Assembly: GCA_030649025.1 (NCBI GenBank)
Contig: JAUSGO010000015.1
Coordinates: 1-44,218 of the forward strand
Length of the DNA: 44,218 nt
Direction of reading: 5' to 3'
DNA from: a bacterium
GTDB taxonomy: Bacteria > Patescibacteriota > Minisyncoccia > JAUYLV01
Notes under the pieces: model-generated
The model's database searches: none
What the model was told of the DNA's origin: nothing
The model's input: only the letters and a program-made list of their open reading frames with translations
Translations under genes and position numbers: made by a program
Shown here: positions 1-9,724 of the stretch, piece after piece
Layout of the letters: each line of letters opens with the position of its first letter
How positions within the stretch are numbered: position 1 is the first letter of the stretch

Positions 1-258
<258 letters not shown>

Positions 259-3200
259 TTATGAAATCGCGGTTTCAATTATCTCGGTGTCTTTTTCCAG
301 CGGCACTTCTTTCTTACCGATCAAATCAACAGAAATTCCAAGGGCTTTGAGTTCGTTTACCAACACGAAAAAGGAAGCGGGAACATTCGGAGCGTGGATC
401 TCTTCTCCGCGAATAATGGAGTCGTAGGCATTCGCGCGCCCCACCACATCGTCGGATTTTATCGTGAGCATTTCTTGCAGAGTGTAGGATGCTCCGTATC
501 CTTCAAGCGCCCATACCTCCATCTCGCCAAATCGTTGTCCGCCAAACTGCGCCTTGCCGCCAAGCGGTTGCTGGGTAATGAGCGAATAGGGGCCGGTTGA
601 GCGCATGTGTATCTTATCTTCAACAAGGTGACCCAATTTCATGACGTAGATGATGCCTACCGCAACTTTTTGGTCAAAGGAATCTCCCGTCATGCCGTCA
701 TAAAGCTTCACTTTCCCGTCTTCCGGAAGTCCGGCCCTTTTAAGCTCTTCTTTGATTTCCCTTTCTTCCACACCGGCAAGCGCCGGAGATATCGCGCGAT
801 ACCCCAGGGTACCGGCCGCCCATCCCAAGTGCGTCTCCAAAATCTGGCCGATGTTCATGCGCGATGCGACGCCCAAGGGATTCAAAATAACATCCACGGG
901 CCTGCCGTCCTCAAGATACGGCATATCTTCCTCGGGCAGAACGCGCGAGATCACGCCTTTGTTGCCGTGTCTCCCGGCCAATTTGTCACCAACGGAAATC
1001 TTGCGCAACTGCGCAATCTCCACCTGGATGGTTTTAATGACGCCCGAGGGCAGCTTATCGCCACGGTCCCGAGAAAAATACTTGATACCGATAACTCGCC
1101 CTCGTTTACCGTGGGGGAGCGTAAGAGACGTGTCTTTCACATCCCGCGCTTTCTCGCCGAATATCGCGCGCAAAAGACGCTCCTCCGGCGTAAGGTCCAC
1201 CTCGCCCTTTGGGGAAATCTTGCCTACCAGAATATCGCCTGCGCGAACCTCTGCTCCTATCCGTATAACGCCTTCTTCGTCAAGATCCTTTAATTTCTCT
1301 TCGCCGACATTCGGAATATCGGGGGTAGTAACTTCCGGACCAAGCTTCGTGTCACGGACATCGCATGAATAATCCTCAATGTGAATGGAAGTGAACCGAT
1401 CATCCTTCACGAGGCGTTGAGAAAGAATAATGGCATCTTCGAAATTCCATCCTCTCCACGGCATGAATGCCACGAGCAAATTCTGTCCTAGCGCCAGATC
1501 TCCGTCCTCGGTTGATGCGCCATCGGCGAGAACGTCTCCCTTCTTAACCTTAGTTCCCGGCACAACCCGCGGCCGCTGGGTGATACAGGTATACTGGTTT
1601 GAACGCGTGAATGTGTGCAGAGGATAGACGTGGGAATCTCCTTTTTTCAATTCCTGCACTCTGCGCCGGGAAGAAGTTTGCGCTTCAGATTTATGGGAAA
1701 GCCGTATGGTGATGTGAGAAGCATCGGACTCGATGACCTCGCCGTCTTCTTCGGCGATCACCATCTGGCCCGAATCAAGCGCCGCCTTCCGCTCAACCCC
1801 TGTTGAGACTAATGGCGCTTGCGGCTTGATGCAGGAAACCGCCTGACGTTGCATGTTTGATCCCATCAAGGCTCTATTCGCATCGTCATGCTCCAAGAAA
1901 GGAATGAGGCTGGTCGCTATTGAAATGGACTGCTGGGGAGAAACGTCCATGAGCGTTACTTTTTCGGCCTCAATTTCGCTCGGTTCTCCGTGAACCCGGG
2001 CTTCTATCATCTCGGTGGTAAATGCGAGATTGTCGGCAAGGGGAACGCCGCCATGAGCGATTACGTGTGTTTGTTCCTCGGCAGCGTCAAAAAGCTGTAT
2101 TACGTCAGTAGCCTTTTTATTTTTCACGATGCGATAGGGTGTCTCGATAAAGCCGTAATCGTTGACCCTCGCATAGGTGGAAAGATGCCCGACCAAGCCG
2201 ATGTTAGGTCCCTCGGGCGTCTCGATGGGACAGATCCTCCCGTAGTGGCTCGGGTGTACGTCGCGAACTTCAAATCCAGCGCGCTCACGCGTCAGCCCTC
2301 CCGGTCCCATTGCCGAGATCCGGCGCTTATGCTCAAGTTCGGCCAAGGGGTTTACCTGGTCCATGAACTGTGAAAGCTGGCTTGACATGAAGAACTCCTT
2401 CAGGGTCGCCATGAAAGGCCGCGCGTTTATGAGTTGAGACGGGGTAAGGGTGGTAATATCGAGCGTCGACATGCGATCGCGGATGATGCGCTCCATGCGC
2501 GCCAACCCCACACGAAGCCGGTTTTGCAGAAGTTCCCCAACCGCACGCACCCTTCGATTGCCCAAATGGTCGATGTCGTCCCCGGAGGCATCCGGGTCGT
2601 TATTGAGCTCAATGATGTGCAGAAGAATACGCGCAAGATCATCCAAAGCTAAAACGCGGTTTTTCTTGGTAAGCTCGGGCATGGCTACCCCAAGTTTCTT
2701 ATTCATTTTGAACCGCCCGACCTTGCCAAGGTCATACCGTTCAAAATTGAAAAACATGCCTTCAATAAGGCCTCGCGCATTATCAACGGTGGCAAGATCT
2801 CCCGGACGAATGCGCTTGTAAACTTCAAGAAGCCCTTCATCGGAGGTGTGTGCCGAGTCTTTCTTGAGCGTCTGTTCCAAATACCGTTCGCTGGCTGCAT
2901 CCAAATCCTTAAAGCGCGCACGGATCTGGTCATCCGTCCCCAGGCCAAACGCCCGAAGAAGGGTTGTAACGGGCATCTTGCGCTTACGATCCACCTTTAC
3001 GGAAATAATCCCGTCAATGTCGGTATCAAATTCGAGCCACGCACCGCGGTTAGGAATGATCTTTGCCCCGTGCGTCTTGCGCCCGCGGATGCGCTCTTCC
3101 GTAAAAAACACTCCCGGAGAACGGATAAGCTGAGAAACCACAACGCGTTCCACGCCGTTTACAATAAATGTTCCGCGAGGGGTCATGAGCGGAAAATCTC

Positions 3201-3519
3201 CCATGAAAATTTCCTGCTCCTTCATCTCCCCCGTTTGATTGTTAGCAAGTCGCATGCGCGCGCGCAGAGGCGCTTCGTACGAAAGATTGTAGTGCTTGGC
3301 GCTTTTCTCGTCGTACTTGGGTTCATCCAGATAATAATCCGAAAAGATCAATTCCAGGCTTTTGCCGGTGTAATCTTTCACCGGAGAGACCTCGTCGAAA
3401 AGTTCCTGCAGTCCGCGTTCCAGAAACCAGCGATACGAATCAATCTGCAGCTCAACGAGATGCGGAGGTTCGATTACGGGCGCGCGATATTTTGAAAAAT
3501 ATTTGTAGGGAAGAGGCAT
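259..3519 (-). CDS. rpoB: DNA-directed RNA polymerase subunit beta
   Basis: Catalytic beta subunit of RNA polymerase. Seen: the rifampicin-pocket segment SQLSQFMDQ...[13 protein letters not shown] (about residues 375-405), [24 protein letters not shown], the active-site [12 protein letters not shown] motif (about 840) and the C-terminal [24 protein letters not shown] block (about 985) that contacts beta'. At 1086 aa it is short beside the 1342-aa E. coli protein; the large lineage-specific insertions are missing, as is usual in compact genomes. The rifampicin pocket keeps the Asp, His and Ser positions often mutated in resistant strains, with a few neighbours changed ([12 protein letters not shown]), so no resistance call is made. 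The start codon ATG (3519) has no Shine-Dalgarno and lies three bases after a strong hairpin (3523-3582). The gene has a very long leader (see 3588-3931). Confidence 0.98.
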   Translation of the reverse strand: MPLPYKYFSKYRAPVIEPPHLVELQIDSYRWFLERGLQELFDEVSPVKDYTGKSLELIFSDYYLDEPKYDEKSAKHYNLSYEAPLRARMRLANNQTGEMKEQEIFMGDFPLMTPRGTFIVNGVERVVVSQLIRSPGVFFTEERIRGRKTHGAKIIPNRGAWLEFDTDIDGIISVKVDRKRKMPVTTLLRAFGLGTDDQIRARFKDLDAASERYLEQTLKKDSAHTSDEGLLEVYKRIRPGDLATVDNARGLIEGMFFNFERYDLGKVGRFKMNKKLGVAMPELTKKNRVLALDDLARILLHIIELNNDPDASGDDIDHLGNRRVRAVGELLQNRLRVGLARMERIIRDRMSTLDITTLTPSQLINARPFMATLKEFFMSSQLSQFMDQVNPLAELEHKRRISAMGPGGLTRERAGFEVRDVHPSHYGRICPIETPEGPNIGLVGHLSTYARVNDYGFIETPYRIVKNKKATDVIQLFDAAEEQTHVIAHGGVPLADNLAFTTEMIEARVHGEPSEIEAEKVTLMDVSPQQSISIATSLIPFLEHDDANRALMGSNMQRQAVSCIKPQAPLVSTGVERKAALDSGQMVIAEEDGEVIESDASHITIRLSHKSEAQTSSRRRVQELKKGDSHVYPLHTFTRSNQYTCITQRPRVVPGTKVKKGDVLADGASTEDGDLALGQNLLVAFMPWRGWNFEDAIILSQRLVKDDRFTSIHIEDYSCDVRDTKLGPEVTTPDIPNVGEEKLKDLDEEGVIRIGAEVRAGDILVGKISPKGEVDLTPEERLLRAIFGEKARDVKDTSLTLPHGKRGRVIGIKYFSRDRGDKLPSGVIKTIQVEIAQLRKISVGDKLAGRHGNKGVISRVLPEEDMPYLEDGRPVDVILNPLGVASRMNIGQILETHLGWAAGTLGYRAISPALAGVEEREIKEELKRAGLPEDGKVKLYDGMTGDSFDQKVAVGIIYVMKLGHLVEDKIHMRSTGPYSLITQQPLGGKAQFGGQRFGEMEVWALEGYGASYTLQEMLTIKSDDVVGRANAYDSIIRGEEIHAPNVPASFFVLVNELKALGISVDLIGKKEVPLEKDTEIIETAIS

Positions 3520-3522
3520 GCC

Positions 3523-3582
3523 AATGTGATCTAAATTTTAAGCCGAGTCCAATGCGAGGCATAAAAATTTAGCCATCACATT
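3523..3582 (-). promoter_or_regulatory. Long hairpin immediately before the rpoB start codon
   Basis: On the minus-strand RNA the arms AAUGUGAU-GG-CUAAAUUUUUA and UAAAAUUUAG-AUCACAUU pair over about 18 bp with one 2-nt and one 1-nt bulge, closing a loop of roughly 21 nt. The 3' arm ends three bases before the rpoB ATG, where a ribosome-binding site would be expected and none is seen. It could occlude or present the start site. It is a structural prediction by eye only. Confidence 0.55.
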
Positions 3583-3587
3583 GAGTA

Positions 3588-3686
3588 CCCCGCCCTCTAA
3601 GCTGCCGGGATAGCCTTGGAAGTTCTTCCCGCTTCCTCACCAAGCCAGCCATTGCCTACACATATCTATCCGCATAGAGGGCGGGG
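3588..3686 (-). promoter_or_regulatory. Structured rpoB leader domain closed by a 12-bp GC stem
   Basis: CCCCGCCCTCTA (3588-3599) and TAGAGGGCGGGG (3675-3686) are perfect complements closing about 75 nt that contain further short stems, for example GGAAG/CUUCC on the minus strand around 3615-3640. It is transcribed toward rpoB. The arm sequence CCCCGCC/GGCGGGG also occurs in the neighbouring hairpin at 3691-3722, so the two structures could exchange strands. I compared it with SRP RNA and 6S RNA and found no convincing match. It may be a cis-acting leader or a processed small RNA. Confidence 0.45.
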
Positions 3687-3690
3687 TTTC

Positions 3691-3722
3691 GTTTTGTAGC
3701 CCCGCCTTGGCGGGGACAAAAC
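3691..3722. repeat. Perfect hairpin GTTTTGT...CCCCGCC/GGCGGGG...ACAAAAC
   Basis: A seven-pair GTTTTGT/ACAAAAC stem continues into the seven-pair CCCCGCC/GGCGGGG stem with a tight two-base loop. It lies between the terminator at 3726-3763 and the large leader domain, and its GC arm is complementary to the arms of that domain. Confidence 0.5.
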
Positions 3723-3725
3723 ATC

Positions 3726-3763
3726 AAAAAAAGCACCCTATGACACACGATGGTTTTAGGGTC
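3726..3763 (-). terminator. Intrinsic terminator inside the rpoB leader
   Basis: On the minus strand GACCCTA...TAGGGTGC forms a 6-7 bp stem with a 16-nt loop and is followed by seven T. It lies downstream of the promoter at 3904-3931 and upstream of rpoB. It could attenuate rpoBC, end a roughly 170-nt small RNA, or terminate rodA, which has no other terminator. The long loop makes its strength uncertain. Confidence 0.5.
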
Positions 3764-3903
3764 TGTGGAAAACTTATTTCAGGAATTGCGACGGAAAGGT
3801 AGCCAAGGGGAAATAGCTACTTTTTAGCTTAAATATACAAAAAAGAGGGACTCCGGCGCCAAACGCGCGGATAATTTTACATTCTGAAATTCTTCAAGAG
3901 TTT

Positions 3904-3931
3904 AGTATACAGGGTGAGAAAAAGTTGTCAA
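3904..3931 (-). promoter_or_regulatory. Sigma70-type promoter upstream of the rpoBC leader
   Basis: On the minus strand a perfect -35 TTGACA (3931-3926), a 16-bp spacer and -10 TATACT (3909-3904). The predicted start is near 3897, about 378 nt before the rpoB ATG. It is the best promoter match in the gap between rodA and rpoB and the only obvious one for rpoBC. Confidence 0.7.
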
Positions 3932-4011
3932 GTGGGGGCCTTGCCGTGCTTGTTCGGAAAAACAAAAGCACTCTCTTAATTTCCACTTGAATTGATATCG
4001 AATCTCTTCGC

Positions 4012-5136
4012 TTAGGCGATGATGATACCCCGATCCTTTTCCGTTTCTCGTCCTATGCCAAGAAGAATTCCCAGTCCCAGGAAGGTGGCAAGCATGTGCG
4101 ATCCGCCGTACGAGACAAAAGGAAGGGATATTCCGACAACTGGAAACGCTCCCAGATTCATGCCGACATTCACGAAAAAATGAATGGCGAGAAGCCACGC
4201 ATATCCGAACGCGAATATGCGTCCGAAATTATGGCCGGCGCGAATACCGATCGAGATGGCGCGGTACCACAAAAGACCAAAAAACATAAAAAGCGCGAGC
4301 ACCCGTACAAGACCTCCTTCTTCGGCAATCGCAGCAAACATAAAGTCCGTGGGAGCTGCCGGCAAAAACCTTCGCGCGCTTTGCGAGCCTTCTCCCAGAC
4401 TTTTTCCGAAAAATCCTCCTGACCCGACAGCCGCTTTTGCCTGCAGAACGTTATAACCGCTGCCTTGCGCTTCGCGCTGGGAATCCAAAAAAGCCGTGAT
4501 ACGATCGCGCTGGTAGGACTTCAAGCCGTATGCCCACAAAAGACCCAGAGCCAGCACCGCGCCTAGGCACAGCATGGCCACCCACCGGGCGCGGATTCCC
4601 GTAAAAAGAACGACGCCCAGCCACAAACCGATGACCACCAGGGCACTGCCCGCGTCGGGCTGAGCAACAATCAGCAAGACAAGTAGAAGGGTGTATAGCA
4701 GTGATATGCCGATATGGCGGATGGTGTACAGATCCCGGTGCCGATCGGAAAAAAATTTTGCAAGGAGAATAAGAAGGGCGATTTTAACGAACTCGACCGG
4801 GGCTATCCTAAATAGACCAATGTGATACCAGGCCCTGGTGCCATGGACGGTCTCTCCGAATAAAAAAATCCCTCCAAGAGCCGCCAAAGATAACGCATAT
4901 CCAAGAAGTGCGACATTGCCGTGTTTTTGAAAAATACGGACATTAAAGTGCGAGACGAGAAGTGCAATGCCTATGCCCGCAGTTCCATAAAATAATTGCT
5001 TCCAAAAAAGCGCAGCAGGGATCGCCTGATTTTTACCCAGCGCCCACAAAGAAGGGAGGGAGAAGCCAACAAGCGCGATGCATGAGCCAAGCAAGACCCA
5101 GTCAACCCCCACACCTATAGTGCGTATGCGGGACAT
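4012..5136 (-). CDS. rodA: Rod shape-determining protein RodA (SEDS glycosyltransferase)
   Basis: Integral membrane peptidoglycan glycosyltransferase of the SEDS (RodA/FtsW/SpoVE) family, which polymerises lipid II for lateral wall growth with a partner class B PBP. Seen: about ten membrane segments in 374 aa, the GTRAWYHIGLFRIAPVEFVKIA block (family pattern G-x-RW...QPSE), the QPDAGSALV motif, and APTDFMFAAIAEEGG plus the C-terminal LPFVSYGGSHMLATFLGLG signature. The family length is 370-400 aa, so it is complete. RodA is favoured over FtsW by length and these motifs. The first 11 codons are the left arm of a 135-bp inverted-repeat element (5105-5120), so the start codon and leader are supplied by a repeat. 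A TTG at codon 15 is a possible alternative start. Confidence 0.93.
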   Translation of the reverse strand: MSRIRTIGVGVDWVLLGSCIALVGFSLPSLWALGKNQAIPAALFWKQLFYGTAGIGIALLVSHFNVRIFQKHGNVALLGYALSLAALGGIFLFGETVHGTRAWYHIGLFRIAPVEFVKIALLILLAKFFSDRHRDLYTIRHIGISLLYTLLLVLLIVAQPDAGSALVVIGLWLGVVLFTGIRARWVAMLCLGAVLALGLLWAYGLKSYQRDRITAFLDSQREAQGSGYNVLQAKAAVGSGGFFGKSLGEGSQSARRFLPAAPTDFMFAAIAEEGGLVRVLALFMFFGLLWYRAISIGIRAGHNFGRIFAFGYAWLLAIHFFVNVGMNLGAFPVVGISLPFVSYGGSHMLATFLGLGILLGIGRETEKDRGIIIA

Positions 5137-5374
5137 ATATGCGTGTACTACAAGTTATGTTTCTACGAAAATTCTTATCTTGCCACAGGTGCTGTTCGCG
5201 GCGCTCCGCGCCGTCAACCCCCACGACTCATTCTCGGTTCATGCCGCGAAAGCGGCATGCTGATGGGTATGAAGAATCAGATTTACGCATAGACGAATGC
5301 TTCTCTTAAAGCAAGTCCTTACCTCTGTCTACCGAGAATGAGTGTGGGGGTCAACACGCTATAGGTGTGGGGGT
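5105..5374. mobile_element. Two nested 135-bp MITE-like units, ACCCCCAC family
   Basis: The outer arms ACCCCCACACCTATAG (5105-5120) and its exact complement (5359-5374) bound 270 bp. Inside lies a second unit, 5217-5351, of exactly 135 bp, with arms ACCCCCACGACTCATTCTC/complement (one-base indel). Removing the inner unit leaves an outer unit of exactly 135 bp, the same length as the separate copy at 34547-34681. Arms share the ACCCCCAC core and differ beyond it, but match within each unit. The inner unit carries a CATGCCGC-GAAA-GCGGCATG hairpin (about 5240-5259); the outer one a GGCGC-TCC-GCGCC hairpin. No coding capacity. The left arm forms the first codons of rodA. Confidence 0.75.
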
Positions 5375-5438
5375 CAATGCGTTTGAGATGCGAAACAATG
5401 GCCTTCGACATTGCGCTATCATATCACGGCAAACATAG

Positions 5439-5535
5439 AATATCTAATATCAAATTCCTAATAAAGCTTAATCGGCGGCTTTAAGGCCGCCGATGTATTT
5501 CATTTGATATTTGACATTAGGTATTAGATATTTTT
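5439..5535. repeat. Inverted heptad-repeat arms around a GC hairpin
   Basis: Left arm TATCTAA-TATCAAA-TTCCTAA (5441-5461) and right arm, read on the minus strand, TATCTAA-TACCTAA-TGTCAAA-TATCAAA. Each arm is built from 7-nt units and the two are in opposite orientation around the hairpin at 5473-5492. It is the same arrangement as at 18087-18202 and, with a gene as payload, at 11171-11620. Confidence 0.6.
5473..5492 (-). terminator. GC hairpin downstream of the 1395-aa secreted protein gene
   Basis: CGGCGGC-tttaag-GCCGCCG, perfect seven-pair stem 45 bp after the minus-strand stop at 5537. The minus-strand tail is ATTAAGCTTTATT, only moderately T-rich, so termination is likely but not strong. 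The rest of the 5137-5536 gap is filled by the nested repeat element and the heptad arms. Confidence 0.55.
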
Positions 5536-5536
5536 G

Positions 5537-8500
5537 TTATTGTCTCGGCACTATCTCATACCACAGCGGAACGCGCTGTTTCACTTGCACGGTATTTTTG
5601 TAGACGCAGGCATGCCCTTCGTTATCCAGTATTGTTACTCCGATTCCGAATAATTCCTCGTTGGGATAGGTATGCTTCACGCCGCTCGAGGTATAATCTC
5701 CACGATTCGAAACCGAACGGTTTGCGCCGACCGGGCACAGCGCCGTGTCGGTTGAAGTGCAGTACACCGGCCAGCCCCCGGCGGAATACGCAGAAGGAGG
5801 AGCCAGCGTGGGAGTGGTCCCGGTACTCGATTGCAATGCGGAAGGACTGCACGCATTCACATCCGATCCGGTATCGCAGAACCTGAACGTCCAGGTATTA
5901 ACCTCGGATGCGGGATAGTACAGCGCGCGCGGAAAGGGACTTGAAGCATCGTCGTTATATAGTGAGGCAGTAGCACTAAACCTTGTATTTACGCCGGCAC
6001 GAACCGTCACCGGGGTCAGGGTGACGTCGCCAATATAGTGGTCTTGCATGAACGACGGACAATTCGGCGCAGTGCAACTCCAGTTTTGCGACCACTGCGG
6101 TCCTGGCGCCCCGCCCCACGCATCGGCATCTCTAACTTTTACGCGATAATAGTAGCGCTGATTGTATGTCAACGTCCCGGACATGCAGGAGGCCGCACTC
6201 CCCCATGAACAGGTTTTTGTGGAGCCCGTCTTGGCGCCGCTTATACAACCGGTCACCCCGCCCGGCAAGGCGCCGCAAGTTGTTGCGTTCCCGCACGTGT
6301 CTACACCGGCAAAGCTCGCATCGTCCGCGTTAAATCCGGCCGCTGCGGGAAAATTCGGATCGGAAGATATCTGGACGCAATAATGCGACTGCGAATCGAA
6401 AGCGTAGGTGGGAGCTGTCTGGCCTGCAGCGCAGTCCGACCAATTCGGCGCATCTGGATCACAGAAATCCCATCTGACATTTCCTCCTACGCCCGGAGTT
6501 ACAGAACCCGATCCTCCGCCGCTCGAACACCAGGAGGTGATCGTAGAAGTTGCGGAATTTGCTAAAACCGAAGGCACGCAATCGGGAGAGGGTGCTGAGA
6601 CAATATTGGAAGTAACGGACACTGCACCGCACGCAGGGCCGACAAGACGATAAGAATACGACTGGCCGCTGGAAGCACGGGCCGCAAGGCCGCTGCCCGT
6701 TCCGACTCCGCATGCGCTTCCATCTTCATCCACGCAGGTTATGACGCCCGAAGCTATGGGATAGCTTTTTTCAATGCTTGCGAAATTATCCACCGAACGC
6801 TGAAGCGTGACGGGGTTTACTGGGGGATAACTCCACGCAAGGGAGATCGTGCGTTTGGGTGGCGTAGCGACAGAGCAGGTTGGAGGGCCAAACAGGCTTA
6901 AGACCGGCGCGCCGCCTCCGCCGCCCAGAATATCAAATTCTGCGGTATGGTCTTTTTGTATGATGGTGCTGGCAGTCGTTCTCCCGCGCACCGTGAGCGT
7001 ATAAGAGACTCCGCATATGCCGTTGGCAAGAACTTGAAATGTTCCACTTCCCGGTGTTGCAGGAAGCGTGAAAAGCGGATTTGTGGCAGGAACGAACGAA
7101 GAACCGGCAGGTATGATGGAAACACCGTCAAAGGCAAGGCCTTTGGTGAACCCGTTTACTCCGGAAGAATTTACGGTATAGGAGATCGTTTGCATGTAGT
7201 TGGCCGTCTGAAAGGCCGGCAGGATCTCAAAGTCAAAATTCCATACCTTAAACGTCCGAGAGCTTGAGTCAACAGTGGCCGACCCCGGAATACTTGCACG
7301 CACAAAAAGCTGGTAATCCGCCGCGACAGACGACGGGTCTGGCGTGATCTGAAAAGTCCTTACACAATTCTGATTCGGCGCAGTGAAGTTGCATTGCGCT
7401 CCACCCGGCCAGGATGTGGGAATGAAAATCCCAAACGCAACCGCCGAAAGATCCACGACCCCGGTAAAACCATTCGTTCCGTTATTCAGCGTTACGGAAA
7501 ATGTTGCAGGCTGGCCCGGAAGCACCGCGCAATTATCGGCGATGGTTGGGGCATCCGGCCCCACGCATGTTATCGCCGAAATCGTGAAGGGGTCATAAAA
7601 ATTGAGCGTATAAAGGATCTCGCTCCCGAGCCCCATAGCGCAGGTTGCACTCGGCGGCGAAGATGCGGACGAGCAGACAGGGCCCGCGCCTCCACTCGCA
7701 AGAGAAGCCACGCCGCTTGCCTGTTTCAACCATGTCTGTTTTCCGGGAGCCGATTCGGGTCCGGGCCCGGAAAAGGAAATCGTATAATTCGAGTTGACGC
7801 AGAGACCGGACCCCGGCAGAGTGGTCCATGCGCTTCGGGAAATAGCCGTGTCGCATACCCGGGGCCCGCTTGGAGGTTCTAGGGCGCAATTTGCATAGCA
7901 CGCTCCACCGATGAAACAACCATCCACCACGTTCAAATTGACCGTATTCGACGTGCTGTACTTAGGACCCGAATGCGTACCTGACACTTGCACATGGATA
8001 TACCGCGCGTAGTTTCCTATTTCAGCCACCGTATAAGTTTTATTTTGAGTAACGGGCGTGTTGCCGGCAAAAATATCGTTCTCGGTAACAGGACCCGTTG
8101 TGTGCCAATACGCGGGATTCCCGGAGGGATTTGATGTTCCCGTCCAGGTGATTGTCTGTCCCACGCATGCGGTATTCCCAACCGCGTTATTACTAAGTGA
8201 ACTGGAATAGCAAATCGCGCCCGGATATGCGCCGGAGCACTCTTCGCTTGCTAGGCATACCCGGTCCGTGATGTTCACCGTTTCAATATCGAGCGGCCAA
8301 AGTGCAGCACCCGATGGCACACTCGTTCCGCGCAGTTCAAATTCATAATTTGAATCCGGGGAAGTAGATAGCGCCGAGATGGTACTGCCTGTGGGTTGCG
8401 GATTTACCGTAGGATCATTGGTATCACTGGTTACAGAGGTCCACGATCCACCGTTTTTTCTCCTGAAGATCTCTCGCTTCGCGCAGTTTGTGGAGTTCCA

Positions 8501-9724
8501 TGTAAGAGTGGTGCTTCCTGCCTGGCCGGGACATGTGTACAGCGGGCCTGCTCCGCCAGGTGCGAGCGAAATAGTGCCGGCGCAGATAAGCGGAGAGCAG
8601 GCAGCGGTATAGGTGACGATATTTGACCAGCGGGAAACATCCGTATCGGCGGCATAGGCGACACACTGATTTTCCCACTGCATACACGGTCCAAAGTCAC
8701 CATACATATACGAGACGCAAATATTCTCATATTCCGTGCAAGCGCCACCAGCGGTGATATTCCGGGAATCAGGTCCCACGCCATCATAATATCCTTTTAC
8801 TTTGAATTGGTAAGAAACCCCCGGCTTAAGGCCAAGTACTATCGCCGTCACCGGCTCTCCTACATTGGAGTTTAGCGTAGGGCGATCTTGGATCGAACTG
8901 GTTCCTGCCGCAACATCGGTGATCTTAATTTGATAACGGTTTGTCCCGCGATTATCCCAGGTAAGCGTCACGTTTGCCGTCATGGGACTCCCGGCGATAC
9001 AGACATGGCTTGGAGGATTTTGCAGCGTGGGGGCGGGAATCGCCGCAAAACGGCGGCAGGCAACATAGACTGCGTCCACCCCGGCATCGTCGCCCATCTG
9101 AAAATATATGGCGCTTGGCATAAGGTACGGATGAGTGGCATCATTGGCAACAACCCTGTTGAAGTTTTTTAGGTCTCCTACGCCGTAGTCGCGTTCAGAG
9201 CATGTCCCGTCATTGGGGGCGCCCCACCCCGATTGTGGCGTCGTGCGGAGATTCGTAGCAGGGTTTACCGACTGATATCCCTGGTAATAACATTCGTTCC
9301 CGGGATTACTATCATTACCGCATCTATCCCCCGCTCCGCCGCCGCCCGTGTCTCCCGACCATGACCAGCCGACGAGCACCTGGTCGTCGGGACAATATCC
9401 TGATGATGAGCCAGATAACTGGGTGTTGCAAGAGTTTTGTCCGTTCTTCCATCCCGAACAGTTATCGGTGGAGCCATCAACGTTCATTTCACAGGTCTGC
9501 ACATACATCCAGCTTCCGTGGTCATCCGACCCGTAGCCGATCTCCGTAAGCACTTTTCCTACCCCAACGTTTTCTACACTCCCGGCACTTTGCGCAAGCG
9601 CACTTGTTGGCACCACTGCAATCCAAAAGAAAGCCAATGCCGTAAAACCCGCCGCAAGGGCAGTTCGGCATGCGAAAATATTTCTTGCCTCGTTATTGCG
9701 GTTTGTTGAGTATGGCTGCGCCAT
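5537..9724 (-). CDS. Large Cys-rich secreted protein with fibronectin/Ig-like domains
   Basis: Exported 1395-aa protein of unknown function. Seen: an N-terminal signal (ALAAGFTALAFFWIAVV, then PTSALA-Q, likely signal peptidase I site near residue 45); a Cys/Gly/Asn-rich N-terminal domain (about 50-225) with many paired cysteines (DRCGNDSNPGNECYYQGYQ); a fibronectin III-like segment (about 230-330, ANVTLTWDN...RYQIKITD...LKPGVSYQFKVKGYY); several further beta-sandwich-like repeats with YRVKVRDAD and SYTLTVRG patterns; and a C-terminal segment without a sorting motif. The cysteines suggest disulfide bonds outside the cell. The first 32 bp overlap the end of the upstream anchored-protein gene, indicating translational coupling. 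The same small-plus-large arrangement recurs at 11628-14609. Likely roles are adhesion to a host or cell-surface structure; this is inference. Confidence 0.85.
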   Translation of the reverse strand: MAQPYSTNRNNEARNIFACRTALAAGFTALAFFWIAVVPTSALAQSAGSVENVGVGKVLTEIGYGSDDHGSWMYVQTCEMNVDGSTDNCSGWKNGQNSCNTQLSGSSSGYCPDDQVLVGWSWSGDTGGGGAGDRCGNDSNPGNECYYQGYQSVNPATNLRTTPQSGWGAPNDGTCSERDYGVGDLKNFNRVVANDATHPYLMPSAIYFQMGDDAGVDAVYVACRRFAAIPAPTLQNPPSHVCIAGSPMTANVTLTWDNRGTNRYQIKITDVAAGTSSIQDRPTLNSNVGEPVTAIVLGLKPGVSYQFKVKGYYDGVGPDSRNITAGGACTEYENICVSYMYGDFGPCMQWENQCVAYAADTDVSRWSNIVTYTAACSPLICAGTISLAPGGAGPLYTCPGQAGSTTLTWNSTNCAKREIFRRKNGGSWTSVTSDTNDPTVNPQPTGSTISALSTSPDSNYEFELRGTSVPSGAALWPLDIETVNITDRVCLASEECSGAYPGAICYSSSLSNNAVGNTACVGQTITWTGTSNPSGNPAYWHTTGPVTENDIFAGNTPVTQNKTYTVAEIGNYARYIHVQVSGTHSGPKYSTSNTVNLNVVDGCFIGGACYANCALEPPSGPRVCDTAISRSAWTTLPGSGLCVNSNYTISFSGPGPESAPGKQTWLKQASGVASLASGGAGPVCSSASSPPSATCAMGLGSEILYTLNFYDPFTISAITCVGPDAPTIADNCAVLPGQPATFSVTLNNGTNGFTGVVDLSAVAFGIFIPTSWPGGAQCNFTAPNQNCVRTFQITPDPSSVAADYQLFVRASIPGSATVDSSSRTFKVWNFDFEILPAFQTANYMQTISYTVNSSGVNGFTKGLAFDGVSIIPAGSSFVPATNPLFTLPATPGSGTFQVLANGICGVSYTLTVRGRTTASTIIQKDHTAEFDILGGGGGAPVLSLFGPPTCSVATPPKRTISLAWSYPPVNPVTLQRSVDNFASIEKSYPIASGVITCVDEDGSACGVGTGSGLAARASSGQSYSYRLVGPACGAVSVTSNIVSAPSPDCVPSVLANSATSTITSWCSSGGGSGSVTPGVGGNVRWDFCDPDAPNWSDCAAGQTAPTYAFDSQSHYCVQISSDPNFPAAAGFNADDASFAGVDTCGNATTCGALPGGVTGCISGAKTGSTKTCSWGSAASCMSGTLTYNQRYYYRVKVRDADAWGGAPGPQWSQNWSCTAPNCPSFMQDHYIGDVTLTPVTVRAGVNTRFSATASLYNDDASSPFPRALYYPASEVNTWTFRFCDTGSDVNACSPSALQSSTGTTPTLAPPSAYSAGGWPVYCTSTDTALCPVGANRSVSNRGDYTSSGVKHTYPNEELFGIGVTILDNEGHACVYKNTVQVKQRVPLWYEIVPRQ

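Noticed and set aside
607-1293. Long plus-strand open frames opposite rpoB (for example 607-1293, 2848-3495)
   Set aside because: They have no Shine-Dalgarno, no family likeness and low-complexity basic composition; rpoB on the other strand explains the sequence fully.
3588-3686. SRP (4.5S) RNA or 6S RNA in the rpoB leader
   Set aside because: The closing stem and length are suggestive, and GGTGAGG...GGGAAG...CCAAGGC looks faintly like SRP domain IV, but the GGAA-capped loop with AGCAG bulge is absent and no 6S central bubble can be drawn.
5105-5374. CRISPR array from the repeated ACCCCCAC words
   Set aside because: Repeats are inverted, not direct, there are no spacers of even length, and no cas genes are near.
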